From NCBI GenBank assembly GCA_041393015.1, contig JAWKKV010000002.1:62001-126000 (forward strand): a stretch of DNA of 64,000 nt. Direction: 5' to 3'. Positions 10,801 through 19,363 of this stretch are shown here, piece after piece. Position numbers and translations under genes: made by a program. How positions within the stretch are numbered: position 1 is the first letter of the stretch; the number at the start of each line of letters is the position of its first letter. Source of the DNA: JAGQYH01 sp041393015. GTDB lineage: Bacteria; Bacteroidota; Bacteroidia; Chitinophagales; JADIYW01. Below the pieces are notes generated by a model. The model ran no database searches and was not told the origin of the DNA. It was given only the letters and a program-made list of their open reading frames with translations.

Positions 10801-12149
10801 CACTATCTACATCAGGTGGAGCAGAAGTACAACGTCCATTAGCCACTGTAGTTATTGGAGGTTTAATTACTGCTACTTTTCTTACACTTATCATACTTCC
10901 AATCTTATATTATTGGTTAGAAAAATGGAATAGTCGTAAGGGGAATTCAGTTTCTATTTCAAAAAACGGTGCGTTATCCATTCTTTTAATATTGGGTTTA
11001 TGCTTTTCAGTCAATGCGCAGCAACAATCAATTAGTTTAGATAGTGCTATTAGTGAAGCAATTAGTAATCATCCCAATATTAAGGCAGCTAATTTAAAGA
11101 TTGAAAAGAGCCAATCTCTTCAAAATTTGAAGTATAAGCCGGGAACAACAGATATTTCTTATGCTGGAGATGGTCTATTTAAAGAAAATGGAAACCGTGT
11201 TAATGAAATTGGGGTTACACAAAATTTTGTTAGTCCTAAAATAACAAAATCCAATAATGCATTACAAAATGAAATTGTTAAGCAAAATAGTTATGCGCAA
11301 CAGCTTACAATAAGTGAGTTAACGTGGAATGTAAGACAGCTATATTTTGAGATTCAATATAAAAAGGAATTGAAGAACTTATATGTAAACCTATTGGAGA
11401 CATATACTGATTATTATAATAAAGCGGAAGTAAGGCTAAATGTTGGAGCAACCAATGGAATGGAGGCATTAACATTAAAGGCAAAACTTAATGAATTAGA
11501 ACTCCTTATGAAGCAAGTTGAAACTGAAATCAATAACTTGGAAAAGGAATTTCAGTTGTTACTCAATACAGAAGAACTAGTAACAACTGGAGATACTTTA
11601 AGTGTTCCTGTTTTCACAACTTCCACCGATAATTCTTTAAATATTTGGTTAAATCAAAGCAAACAAAATATTGCTATTGAACAGGCAAAAGTGGATGTGC
11701 TAAAGGCAGATTTAAAACCAAGCTTTAGCATTGGATATGCAGCACAAAAATATTTTGAAGGAGGATGGTTGAGTGGGGTTCAAGGTGGTGTTTCAATTCC
11801 ACTTTTCAATGGACAAACGAAAAAGAGAATAACAGCACAAAGAATTGAAATTGAAATTGCCAATTATCAGTATGAAGGAAAAGCGTTAGCTATTGATCAA
11901 CAATTGCTAAAGGCTCAAAATGCAATCCTATTATATTATGAAGGAGTAAGTTTCTACAAAGATCAATTACAGACCATAAATCCTGAAATTGTTAGAATTA
12001 CTCAATTGAATTATAAAGCTGGTGAAATTTCCTATCTCGAATTATTAAACACACTTCAGTTAATGGCAACCAATAATCGAAATTACTTAGAACAAGTATT
12101 GGCATACAACAAAGCAATATCAGACTATCAGTTTCTTACAAACAAATAA
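7833..12149 (+). CDS. czcA: Heavy-metal efflux RND pump fused to a TolC-like outer-membrane factor (CzcA-CzcC fusion)
   Basis: This is a 1438-residue fusion. Residues 1 to about 1035 are a complete HME-family RND transporter with 12 membrane segments and two periplasmic loops, driven by proton import. The TM4 motif has D399, D405 and E412 in the pattern DFG..VDGA....E, which is known for Zn/Co/Cd/Ni pumps. The copper/silver CusA type has a different motif. After TM12 a second signal-like segment (about 1044-1062, ending SVNA|QQQ) leads into about 375 residues of TolC/CzcC-like helical outer-membrane factor with its internal duplication. Pumps of this class normally use a separate gene for this factor. 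The fusion occurs in several Bacteroidota. It sits 71 bp after the small protein and 5 bp before the adaptor gene. Confidence 0.93.
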   Translation: MFDKIIAYSVKNKFIIGLFVMALTIWGVYSLQQIPIDAVPDITNNQVQIITITPTLATQEVEQFITTPVELSLQNLQRVNEIRSISRFGLSVITVVFEEGYDIYLARQLVGEQIREAQDAIPEGLGTPEMAPISTGLGEIYQYVVRPDSGFEDKYSSTDLRTIQDWIVKRQLSGIEGVAEINSMGGFLKQYEVAVDPDLLKSMNISISDIFEALEKSNENTGGAYIEKNSSAYYIRAEGLAKSLENIGNIVVTENGSIPILISDVATVQYGKAPRYGALVRDGEEVVGGKVMMFKGANSAQVTKLVKEKVIQIQKSLPEGVVIEPYLVRDKLVKTAMHTVQKNLIEGGLIVVFILVLLLGNWRAGLIVASVIPFAMLFAISMMNLLGISANLMSLGAIDFGLIVDGAVIIVESIVHRLQIRHSGKMLTQVEMDAEVISSSQKIRNSAAFGEIIILMVYIPILALVGIEGKMFKPMAQTVMLAITGALILSLTYVPMMSALFLKKRVSNKRTIADRIIDFFNRGYSPVLMKALQFKRTFVGATILIFLVSVFAFTRMGGEFIPTLEEGDLALQQILPPGSSLSQSVETAKMIQNKLLEEFPEIIDVVANIGSAEIPTDPMPVEIADYVLVMKPKKEWTSAKNRQEMFEKIEESLKAIPGVGYEFSQPIQLRFNELMTGTKADVAIKLFGDDLDMLYNKAKESEKIIKEIEGVGTVNVEQTIGMPQIVISYNYDKMAQYGLHIKEVNQVIRSAFAGEKAGIIYEGEKRFDLIVRLNDQYRLGIEDVENLFITLSNGSQVPLSSVANIDLIDAPMQISRENTNRRIVIGVNVGNTDVATLVTNIQEQLDSKVQLPAGYYFTYGGQFENLKAANARLSIALPIALAMIFILLFLTFGSISQAALIFVAIPLSAIGGIWALQLRGLPFSISAGIGFIALFGVAVLNGIVLIGYFNQLKKDGIADIKERILVGTKVRLRPVIMTASVASLGFLPMALSTSGGAEVQRPLATVVIGGLITATFLTLIILPILYYWLEKWNSRKGNSVSISKNGALSILLILGLCFSVNAQQQSISLDSAISEAISNHPNIKAANLKIEKSQSLQNLKYKPGTTDISYAGDGLFKENGNRVNEIGVTQNFVSPKITKSNNALQNEIVKQNSYAQQLTISELTWNVRQLYFEIQYKKELKNLYVNLLETYTDYYNKAEVRLNVGATNGMEALTLKAKLNELELLMKQVETEINNLEKEFQLLLNTEELVTTGDTLSVPVFTTSTDNSLNIWLNQSKQNIAIEQAKVDVLKADLKPSFSIGYAAQKYFEGGWLSGVQGGVSIPLFNGQTKKRITAQRIEIEIANYQYEGKALAIDQQLLKAQNAILLYYEGVSFYKDQLQTINPEIVRITQLNYKAGEISYLELLNTLQLMATNNRNYLEQVLAYNKAISDYQFLTNK

Positions 12150-12154
12150 AAAAA

Positions 12155-13441
12155 ATGAAAATGAAAAATAATATAAAATACATCATAGCCATATTTACAG
12201 TAACATTTTTTCTTGCTTCGTGTGGTACAAATCATGCTGAAGACGACGGACATGATCATAGTAATAAAACAGAAAATCATTCAGATGGAGATGGACACGA
12301 TCACAATGAGAAAGCTCATTCAGATGAAGATGGGCATGATCATGGTGAGCAGGAAGAGCATGGAGAACATGAGGAAGAAGGTTTGCACTTAACAAAAGAG
12401 CAAATAAAAACTATTGGTTTAGAATTTGGTGACGTTTCAGAACTTAAGGTAAATGATTTTATAAAAGCAACAGGGACATTGGGCTTGCCACCAAATGCCT
12501 ATTCTTCTGTTACTGCAAAAGCAGCAGGTATTATTAATGGGCATAAGAAATTCATAGAAGGTAATTATATCAAAAAGGGTGAAATTATTGCACATATAGA
12601 AAACCCAGAATTTATTATTAAGCAACAGGAATATCTAGAAACAAAAGCACAATTGAATTTAAAAAAATTGGATCTAGATAGACAAACTGCATTAATTGAT
12701 GCTAATGCCGGTGTATCAAAAAATCTTCAAAATGTAGAGACTGAAGTAGAAATTTTAGAAGCTAAATCAATGAGTCTATCTAAACAACTTTCTTATTTAG
12801 GCATTTCAACAAACGACTTGTCACCAAATTCAATCACTCAGCAAATAGCCATAACTGCACCTATGAGCGGCTATATTTCAAGTATAAACATACACAATGG
12901 AATGTACGCTCAACCGATGGTTTCATTAATGGAAATAATATCAGAAAGCCATTTACATTTAGAATTAGATGTTTTTGAAAGAAATATTGGCGATGTCAAG
13001 GTTGGTCAGAAAATAAGTTACATTGTACCTGCATTAGGCAATGCTAAATATGACGGAGAAGTAAGTATTATAGGAAAAGAATTCGATCCAAAATCTAAAA
13101 CAGTTCGAATTCATGGGCATTTAGAAGGTGTAAAACCCACATTTATAAAAGATTTGTTTATTAATGCTAAAATTTGGCTCAATGATATTACTGCCAATGC
13201 TATTCCAGAAGCATCTGTTATAAAAGATGGATCTGACTCTTTTATTTATGTTGCTAAAGATGAAAAAGAGTTAGAAGAGATTGCGTTTACAAAAGTTATG
13301 GTTATACCTGGTGCCACAAATAATGGATTTACAGCAATAAAACTTTTAAGTGAAATACCTGATGGAATGAAAATAGTTACAAAAGGGGCTTATTATGTGT
13401 ATGCGCAATCTAAAGCTGGTGAATTAGAACATGAACATTAA
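12155..13441 (+). CDS. czcB: RND efflux periplasmic adaptor lipoprotein (CzcB-like)
   Basis: This 428-residue membrane fusion protein should bridge the RND pump and the outer-membrane factor. A lipobox (FFLASC, Cys23) predicts inner-membrane anchoring. Residues about 27-78 form a His/Asp/Glu-rich segment with repeated HDH and about a dozen histidines, typical of Zn/Cd/Co-type adaptors that hand over metal. After it come a barrel-sandwich (lipoyl-like) half, a coiled-coil hairpin (about 160-210), the second lipoyl half (AITAPMSGYIS) and beta-barrel domains. The start at 12155 is 5 bp after the pump stop, and a second ATG 6 bp on is equally possible. It is in an operon with the pump. Confidence 0.93.
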   Translation: MKMKNNIKYIIAIFTVTFFLASCGTNHAEDDGHDHSNKTENHSDGDGHDHNEKAHSDEDGHDHGEQEEHGEHEEEGLHLTKEQIKTIGLEFGDVSELKVNDFIKATGTLGLPPNAYSSVTAKAAGIINGHKKFIEGNYIKKGEIIAHIENPEFIIKQQEYLETKAQLNLKKLDLDRQTALIDANAGVSKNLQNVETEVEILEAKSMSLSKQLSYLGISTNDLSPNSITQQIAITAPMSGYISSINIHNGMYAQPMVSLMEIISESHLHLELDVFERNIGDVKVGQKISYIVPALGNAKYDGEVSIIGKEFDPKSKTVRIHGHLEGVKPTFIKDLFINAKIWLNDITANAIPEASVIKDGSDSFIYVAKDEKELEEIAFTKVMVIPGATNNGFTAIKLLSEIPDGMKIVTKGAYYVYAQSKAGELEHEH

Positions 13442-13498
13442 CTGATAATGCTATTTATAGAATAGTAGACATTTAAAAAATTCTAAAAATAATTTAAG

Positions 13499-13837
13499 AT
13501 GAAAGAAATAAAAGCATTTATTAAACCATCCAGAGTCAATTATGTAGTAGAAGCTTTGAAGGCTGCTGGCTTTGTAAGTATGACACTTTCTAAAGGAGAA
13601 GGTACTGGTGCACATGAACAAATAGATGCAAAACTTGATTTGGAATTTCTAATTACGGACAGTTTGGTAGTAAAACTAGAATTGGTTTGTAATAACGAAG
13701 AATCCGAAAAGGTAATGCATCTAATTTTTGAGAATGCTCGCTCCTCTGGTTCAGGTGATGGTATTATTTACGTTACAAATATTGAAGACGCTTTCTATAT
13801 TAAGACAGGTAAATCTCTTAAGCGATATGACTTTTAA
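13499..13837 (+). CDS. PII-like signalling protein of the metal-efflux-linked type
   Basis: These 112 residues have the ferredoxin-like PII fold signature: KEIKAFIKPSRV.YVVEAL at the N-terminus and a GSGDGIIYV block followed by E-DA..I-TGK at the C-terminus, matching the nucleotide-binding B and C loops. The T-loop segment (about 38-52) is short and lacks the tyrosine uridylylated in GlnB/GlnK, so classic nitrogen signalling is unlikely. A PII subgroup (PII-NG) is known next to heavy-metal RND genes, and this gene follows the adaptor by 57 bp. It probably senses a small ligand or regulates the pump by direct contact. That role is inferred. Confidence 0.85.
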   Translation: MKEIKAFIKPSRVNYVVEALKAAGFVSMTLSKGEGTGAHEQIDAKLDLEFLITDSLVVKLELVCNNEESEKVMHLIFENARSSGSGDGIIYVTNIEDAFYIKTGKSLKRYDF

Positions 13838-13857
13838 GAATCCTAAAACATAAGCAG

Positions 13858-14397
13858 ATGAGAAGTATTATCCTATTTTTTTTTATAACCTTTTGCAACC
13901 TAATCGATGTGTCGACTCAAAATCCTTATAGAAGTGTTGAAGGACATATTGTTATATCTAGCACTTACTGTGGAGAAACAGTATTGGCTGAAAGCCATCA
14001 ACTCAACTTGTTTTTGGATTATTCATCTAAAAAATTTAGTGGAAAACTAGACTTAAAAACTCTTGATACAGGCATTGATTCTCTTAATATTTTATTAGAT
14101 TCTTTAATGACTAAACAAATTTTATTTTATGGTTTCATTCCTGATGATGATTTTATTGATTGGGAACATTTGGTACGTGAATTTGCTATTCCTGTCACAC
14201 TTGAAATTAATGGAGAAAGATTGATTCAAACTTTAAATATTGCTCTAAATCATTTTAATAATAGCAATAATTTTGCATGTCTTTTATCTGGAGTTATGGA
14301 ATTGGATATATCTAATATGGAAAACCAAATTAAAGGATTAGATAACAAAATTGAAGTGAATTTCACTCAAGTATTAATGAGAAAAGATAAACATTAA
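13858..14397 (+). CDS. Secreted protein of unknown function in the metal operon
   Basis: This 179-residue protein has a signal peptide (about 1-20, ending STQ). It has no motif I recognise. The middle is a mix of beta strands and short helices with HQLNLFLDYSSKKFSGKLDL, loosely like periplasmic lipid-binding (YceI-type) strands, but the match is too weak to name. It has only two cysteines after the signal region. It lies 20 bp after the PII-like gene and 60 bp before the methyltransferase gene, on the same strand, so it is probably co-transcribed and acts in the periplasm. Confidence 0.7.
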   Translation: MRSIILFFFITFCNLIDVSTQNPYRSVEGHIVISSTYCGETVLAESHQLNLFLDYSSKKFSGKLDLKTLDTGIDSLNILLDSLMTKQILFYGFIPDDDFIDWEHLVREFAIPVTLEINGERLIQTLNIALNHFNNSNNFACLLSGVMELDISNMENQIKGLDNKIEVNFTQVLMRKDKH

Positions 14398-14457
14398 AGA
14401 AAAAACAAACAGAAATATGTCCTAATTTTTAACAATCAAATAGATGATTATTCGAAT

Positions 14458-15096
14458 ATGATCGAAGAACAGAAACAAGCTATAAGGTACTACAATAAAT
14501 TTTCACGGTATTATGACTGGCTGTCGCCAAAATTATACTATGACAAAGCAAGGACTTTTGCAATTAAGCAATTAGATCTTAAGCCTGAGGAAACTTTATT
14601 AAATCTCCCTTGTGGGACAGGACAAAATTTTGAATATTTTCAGCAATATTTAAAAAATACAGGAACAGTCATAGGTATAGACCTTTCAGATGGAATGATT
14701 TCACAAGCCAAAAAGAAAATGGCTGAAAACAATTGGACAAATGTCAAAATTTTGAAAGGAAATGCAACAAATATCACGAAAGATTGGATAGCAGAAAATG
14801 TATCCCCTTCTGTCGAAATAGATGCTGTATTGTGCGATCTAGGATTGTCAGGTTTTCCGCAATGGGAAAGCGTAATTGACAACATGATATCTATCCTAAA
14901 GCCAAACGGCAAAATTGTTATAATGGATTGGTACATTCCTAAATTCACATTCAGGGGGTTATTTATAAAATGGATTGGGAAAGGAGAAGTTGATAGACCT
15001 ATTTATCAATATTTAGAAACCAAGACTGCTAGTTTTTCAGTGAATAACACTTTTAATAGAGGTGGAGTATTTGTAGCATCTGGAATAAAAAAATGA
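14458..15096 (+). CDS. Class I SAM-dependent methyltransferase
   Basis: This 212-residue protein has a Rossmann methyltransferase core: motif I with LLNLPCGTGQN (about 47-57), an acidic strand-2 end GIDLSDGM (about 74-81), and motif IV around AVLCDLGLSG. It has no signal peptide, so it is cytosolic. The N-terminal YYNKFSRYYDWLSPK resembles the UbiE/COQ5 and phospholipid methyltransferase branch, which would fit a lipid or small-molecule substrate, but the substrate cannot be read from sequence. The gene ends 4 bp before the P-type ATPase start, so the two are very likely translated from one mRNA. Its role in metal resistance is unexplained. Confidence 0.85.
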   Translation: MIEEQKQAIRYYNKFSRYYDWLSPKLYYDKARTFAIKQLDLKPEETLLNLPCGTGQNFEYFQQYLKNTGTVIGIDLSDGMISQAKKKMAENNWTNVKILKGNATNITKDWIAENVSPSVEIDAVLCDLGLSGFPQWESVIDNMISILKPNGKIVIMDWYIPKFTFRGLFIKWIGKGEVDRPIYQYLETKTASFSVNNTFNRGGVFVASGIKK

Positions 15097-15100
15097 CAAA

Positions 15101-17134
15101 ATGAAGAAAAAAAAGCATATTCACACATACGATAATCATGGCAACATGACCTGTTGTTCCTTGGAAGAAAAGATTGATAAAAAAACCGATCCTCAATTAC
15201 TTTCAAAAAAGGATGAGAATCATAAAGAAGATAAACACGACCACGATCATGGTAGCAACTATTGGCCAGTGCTCATAAGTTTTGCTTTATTGGTATTGGG
15301 TTTAATCTTAGAATATCTTGTAAATGCTCCATTCTTTAAAGACTATGTTAAAATTGCATGGTATGTAGCGGCCTATCTTCCTGTTGGATTACCGGTATTA
15401 AAGGAAGCTATAATTGCCATTAAAAAAGGCGAAATATTTACCGAATTTTTCTTAATGACAATTGCCACTATTGGCGCCATGGCTATTGGCGAATATCCAG
15501 AAGGTGTAGCCGTAATGTTGTTTTACACGGTGGGTGAATTGTTTCAAGCTGCTGCTGTAAAAAAAGCTAAGAATAATGTCAAAGCTTTATTAGATGTTAG
15601 AGCAAAAATTGCTTCGGTTTGGCGAAATGATAGCTTTAGTGAAGTGCAACCTGAGCAAGTGCAAATTGGCGAAACTATTCAAGTGAAAGTAGGTGAAAAA
15701 GTGCCTTTAGATGGAATTTTATTATCCGAAAAAGCATCCTTAAATACAGCTGCATTAACAGGAGAAAGCAAGCCACAAACGATTAGAACTGACGAAAAAA
15801 TTATGGCTGGATCAATCAACTTAGAAGGTGTAATTGAGCTTAAAGTTGAAAAATTATTCCATGATAGTTCGATTGCAAGAATATTAGAATTGGTTCAAAA
15901 TGCTACATCAAAAAAATCTAAAACAGAATTATTAATTAGAAGATTGGCTAAAATTTACACTCCAATTGTAGTCTATTTGGCTATTGCCATCTGCTTTATT
16001 CCTTACTTTTTTGTAGCGGAATATGTCTTTTCTGATTGGCTGTATCGAGCCTTAATATTTTTGGTAATTTCTTGCCCTTGTGCTTTGGTGATTTCTATTC
16101 CATTAGGTTATTTTGGCGGTTTAGGTGCAGCCTCTAAAAATGGCATTTTATTCAAGGGTGCCACCTTCTTGGATCAAATTACCAAGGTAAATACTTTGGT
16201 GATGGACAAAACTGGTACACTTACTAAAGGTGTTTTTAAAATTAAAGAAATCAAAGTGCTTAATAGTTTATCAGAAGTAGATTTTATGAAAGCACTAATG
16301 GCAATTGAATCCAAATCAACACACCCAATAGCCAAAGCTATTTTAGAATATGATAACAATATTGAGATTGAAGAACCTAGCAATGTTGAGGAAATTGCAG
16401 GCAAAGGGTTAAAAGGCCAAATAGGAACATACCATCTTTTGGCTGGGAATAAAAAATTAATGGATGAGTTTAAAATTGAAGTTCCAAGTGATGTAAGCGA
16501 AATTATAGAAAGTATTGTTTTGGTTGCAATGAATCAGGAATTTGCTGGCTATGTCATCATCGCAGACGAATTAAAGGAAGGTGCTAATCAAACGATTAAC
16601 AGATTGAAATCAATAGGTGTCAATCAGTTGGTGATGTTATCTGGAGATAAAGATTCCATTACTCAAAAAGTGGCAACTGAGTTAAATATTAATCAAGCAA
16701 AAGGCGGATTATTACCAGAAGACAAGTTAAAAGAAGTTGAAAATATTCAACAAGACAAAAGTAGAGTAGTGGCGTTTGTTGGAGATGGCATCAACGATGC
16801 ACCCGTTTTAGCCGTTAGTGAAATAGGCATTGCTATGGGAGGATTAGGAAGCGATGTGGCCATAGAAACCGCTGACATAGTCATCCAAACCGATCAAATC
16901 TCAAAAATTGTAACGGCGATCAATATTGGGAAATCAACGCAAAAAATTATTTGGCAAAACATTGGTTTAGCATTTGGAGTTAAAATATTAGTATTGATTT
17001 TAGGCGCTTTTGGTTTAGCTACAATGTGGGAAGCAGTTTTTGCTGATGTCGGTGTGGCCTTATTAGCCATTTTAAATGCAGTGAGATTACAGCGAATGGA
17101 ATGGAAATGGGAACATTTTACTAATGATTTGTAA
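15101..17134 (+). CDS. zntA: P1B-type ATPase exporting Zn/Cd/Pb-class ions
   Basis: This 677-residue ATPase carries the expected motifs: TGES at 220-223, the CPC transmembrane metal site C325-P-C327, the phosphorylated D369 in DKTGT, the P1B marker HP in STHPIA, and GDGINDAP from 561. K628 in TM7 and D649 in TM8 (DVGVALLA) are the P1B-2 selectivity residues for Zn2+, Cd2+ and Pb2+. Instead of an N-terminal HMA domain it has a His-rich tail with a Cys-Cys pair and HDHDH. It moves metal from the cytosol to the periplasm, where the CzcABC-like system would take over. It ends the probable operon, and no strong terminator is visible downstream. Confidence 0.93.
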   Translation: MKKKKHIHTYDNHGNMTCCSLEEKIDKKTDPQLLSKKDENHKEDKHDHDHGSNYWPVLISFALLVLGLILEYLVNAPFFKDYVKIAWYVAAYLPVGLPVLKEAIIAIKKGEIFTEFFLMTIATIGAMAIGEYPEGVAVMLFYTVGELFQAAAVKKAKNNVKALLDVRAKIASVWRNDSFSEVQPEQVQIGETIQVKVGEKVPLDGILLSEKASLNTAALTGESKPQTIRTDEKIMAGSINLEGVIELKVEKLFHDSSIARILELVQNATSKKSKTELLIRRLAKIYTPIVVYLAIAICFIPYFFVAEYVFSDWLYRALIFLVISCPCALVISIPLGYFGGLGAASKNGILFKGATFLDQITKVNTLVMDKTGTLTKGVFKIKEIKVLNSLSEVDFMKALMAIESKSTHPIAKAILEYDNNIEIEEPSNVEEIAGKGLKGQIGTYHLLAGNKKLMDEFKIEVPSDVSEIIESIVLVAMNQEFAGYVIIADELKEGANQTINRLKSIGVNQLVMLSGDKDSITQKVATELNINQAKGGLLPEDKLKEVENIQQDKSRVVAFVGDGINDAPVLAVSEIGIAMGGLGSDVAIETADIVIQTDQISKIVTAINIGKSTQKIIWQNIGLAFGVKILVLILGAFGLATMWEAVFADVGVALLAILNAVRLQRMEWKWEHFTNDL

Positions 17135-17290
17135 AATATATTTTATAAAACTAGTCACTATAGTTTACATCACTCATATCGAGATTACTTTTTAAAAAAC
17201 ACATTGCATTTAGTTCGTTTTTATTTTTTAAGTTTACAACATATTAATTACAATTAATATTTAACCTAAATTGAAGCGATTCCAAAAGCT

Positions 17291-19357
17291 ATGAAGTCTT
17301 GCTATTTTCTATTTATTTTCTGCTCGTTTTTTTTATTCTCCCAAGGTCAAACTCATATTCAATTTGCCAACCATACCAATCTCGCTTTTGATTTTGAAAT
17401 TACCAGCACGGAAGGCAATACAGAGGCAATCACTCAATCTCAAACCCATGTCATTCCATGGGAGTCTTGCAATCATCACGATCTTGGAGATCAAATAGAA
17501 GCAATTCTTTTAGGAATTTTGTTTAATGAATCTATTAAGCATACAGAAGATAAATACATCCTAAAACTTGACCGAAATAAAAATGGAAACCCCGCAGATG
17601 CATTTAAAGTAAGCGTAGGCGTGTCGCATAATTCTATTCAATTGTTTACAATTTTAGCTGAACAAAAGGCGGATGGTGCATTCATTTATAACTTACAGTA
17701 TGGCGATAATGCTTTAGATCAAGCAGCCGGTTATCTTTTAGTTGATAATACAGGTAATGATCCTCATGTTGCCAATCAAGTAGTAGATATAAATGGTGTT
17801 GATTATAAAATTGTTTATGGGACGTATAACAAACCTAATGATGGAACTGAAAATGTAATCTACTCCATAAGTGAATTACATCCTGATAATGAGAGGCAGA
17901 GCACACCTGACGCTAGCGACCTGGAAGACAAAACGGTACTGAATGTTTGGACCTTCAATCCAGGTATGCTAAAGCCATTAAATTTTAATGATAATGAGGA
18001 AAATGAAAGAACCAAAGTGTTCCATTTAGGTATTCCTGATAATATGGATATTGTTTTCCTTCAAGAAATGTTTGAATTAAATTTAGCGGATAGAATTTTG
18101 GATAGCCTATCTGATAAATATCCTTATTATACCACTAGGCATAATTCACCTGTAATACCCGGTTTATCAAAAGAAGGTGGGGTTCGAATTTTAAGTAAAC
18201 ATCCCATTTTGGAAACCGCCGATGTTTCATTCCATGAAAATGGTTCTGTCCCGGATGATATTATTGGTGCAATGGCAAATAAAGGGGTCAAATATGCTAA
18301 AATTGATAAGCTGGGACAAATTGTACATGCTTTTGGAGTCCATACTGGTATCAGACCAAGTGATTTATATATTATGGGCAAATTTGTATCAGAAATGCAT
18401 ATGAAAAAGGATGACATCGTAGTAATGGCGGGTGACTATAATGTTGATTTGTATGAGGAAATTGATGATGCTTATCAATTAATGTTAGATACTTTAAACG
18501 CACTAGAACCTACATTAGTAACGCTTACTTATGATGCGCCCTATCGGGGAACATATTGGGGAATTACTCACTATCAAGATGGGAAATATGATAATCGTCA
18601 ATTTTTAGATTATATATTGGCTTCACATAAATTCAAAGCGCCATTAGAGTATTATAATTTAACACAGGTCGCCCGTGTCAACAACGACGATAAGGATTTT
18701 TGGGGCGTTTTTGATTTAGGTGATCATAACCCGGTGTATTCCAGAATGATTTTTCCCAATTTATCTTTAGAGGCCACAGATAGTTTGGCATGCGAAGAAG
18801 ATTTTTTACAAATTAGTTCATCCATCAACTTTCCATACGATAGTTTAGTTTGGCATTTCAATAATGAGCGTTTGGGTCAAATAGGAGAAAGTCTTGTTAT
18901 TGATAATTTTCAAACGAACAATTGGGGAAAGTATACGGCCAAAGCGTATTATCATTATTTACCGGATACATCGATCAACAACACAAATGATACTGTTGTG
19001 CTTAGAGGCGAATATATTGCACCTCCGTTAAGAGTTTTGTCAGTGGATCAAAGTGTTACCATAGCTCCAAATCCAGATTTGTGTGATACAACTATAACAT
19101 CTGTTACGCATTACGAAGCATCTAAATTCAAATTATATCCTAATCCGACTTCAAGTAAATTAACGATTGAAAGTGACTTTCATTCTTCTAAAACTTGGAT
19201 TGTAGAAATGTATAATAGTGCAGGAGAGATAGTTTTTAACTTAGAAACAAACGATTTAGCGAATATAAAACTGCCTACATTATCCAATGGCATTTATACG
19301 CTTTCACTTTTGGATAAGGAAGGAAAAAAATATAGCAAGTTATTGGTTATTCAATAA
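17291..19357 (+). CDS. T9SS-exported sphingomyelinase C-like phosphodiesterase
   Basis: This 688-residue protein starts with a signal peptide (about 1-20, ending SQGQ). Residues about 220-495 are an endonuclease/exonuclease/phosphatase fold resembling bacterial neutral sphingomyelinase C: FLQEMFE (metal-binding Glu), GGVRILSKHPI, an AFGVHTG block, GDYNVD, LDYILASH and a terminal DHNPV catalytic His. The N-terminal 200 residues are beta-rich and unassigned. After an Ig-like stretch with FNNERLGQ comes a type A sorting domain (YPNPTSSKL, about 617-688). It likely cleaves sphingomyelin or a related phosphodiester lipid outside the cell. A nuclease is the alternative, but the sphingomyelinase-like block spacing argues against it. 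Confidence 0.85.
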   Translation: MKSCYFLFIFCSFFLFSQGQTHIQFANHTNLAFDFEITSTEGNTEAITQSQTHVIPWESCNHHDLGDQIEAILLGILFNESIKHTEDKYILKLDRNKNGNPADAFKVSVGVSHNSIQLFTILAEQKADGAFIYNLQYGDNALDQAAGYLLVDNTGNDPHVANQVVDINGVDYKIVYGTYNKPNDGTENVIYSISELHPDNERQSTPDASDLEDKTVLNVWTFNPGMLKPLNFNDNEENERTKVFHLGIPDNMDIVFLQEMFELNLADRILDSLSDKYPYYTTRHNSPVIPGLSKEGGVRILSKHPILETADVSFHENGSVPDDIIGAMANKGVKYAKIDKLGQIVHAFGVHTGIRPSDLYIMGKFVSEMHMKKDDIVVMAGDYNVDLYEEIDDAYQLMLDTLNALEPTLVTLTYDAPYRGTYWGITHYQDGKYDNRQFLDYILASHKFKAPLEYYNLTQVARVNNDDKDFWGVFDLGDHNPVYSRMIFPNLSLEATDSLACEEDFLQISSSINFPYDSLVWHFNNERLGQIGESLVIDNFQTNNWGKYTAKAYYHYLPDTSINNTNDTVVLRGEYIAPPLRVLSVDQSVTIAPNPDLCDTTITSVTHYEASKFKLYPNPTSSKLTIESDFHSSKTWIVEMYNSAGEIVFNLETNDLANIKLPTLSNGIYTLSLLDKEGKKYSKLLVIQ

Positions 19358-19363
19358 AACAAC

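Noticed and set aside
7833..17134. Copper/silver (Cus) specificity of the efflux operon
   Set aside because: The RND TM4 motif (D399, D405, E412) and the ATPase K628/D649 pair are those of divalent Zn/Cd/Co-type pumps, and the adaptor lacks Met-rich copper sites.
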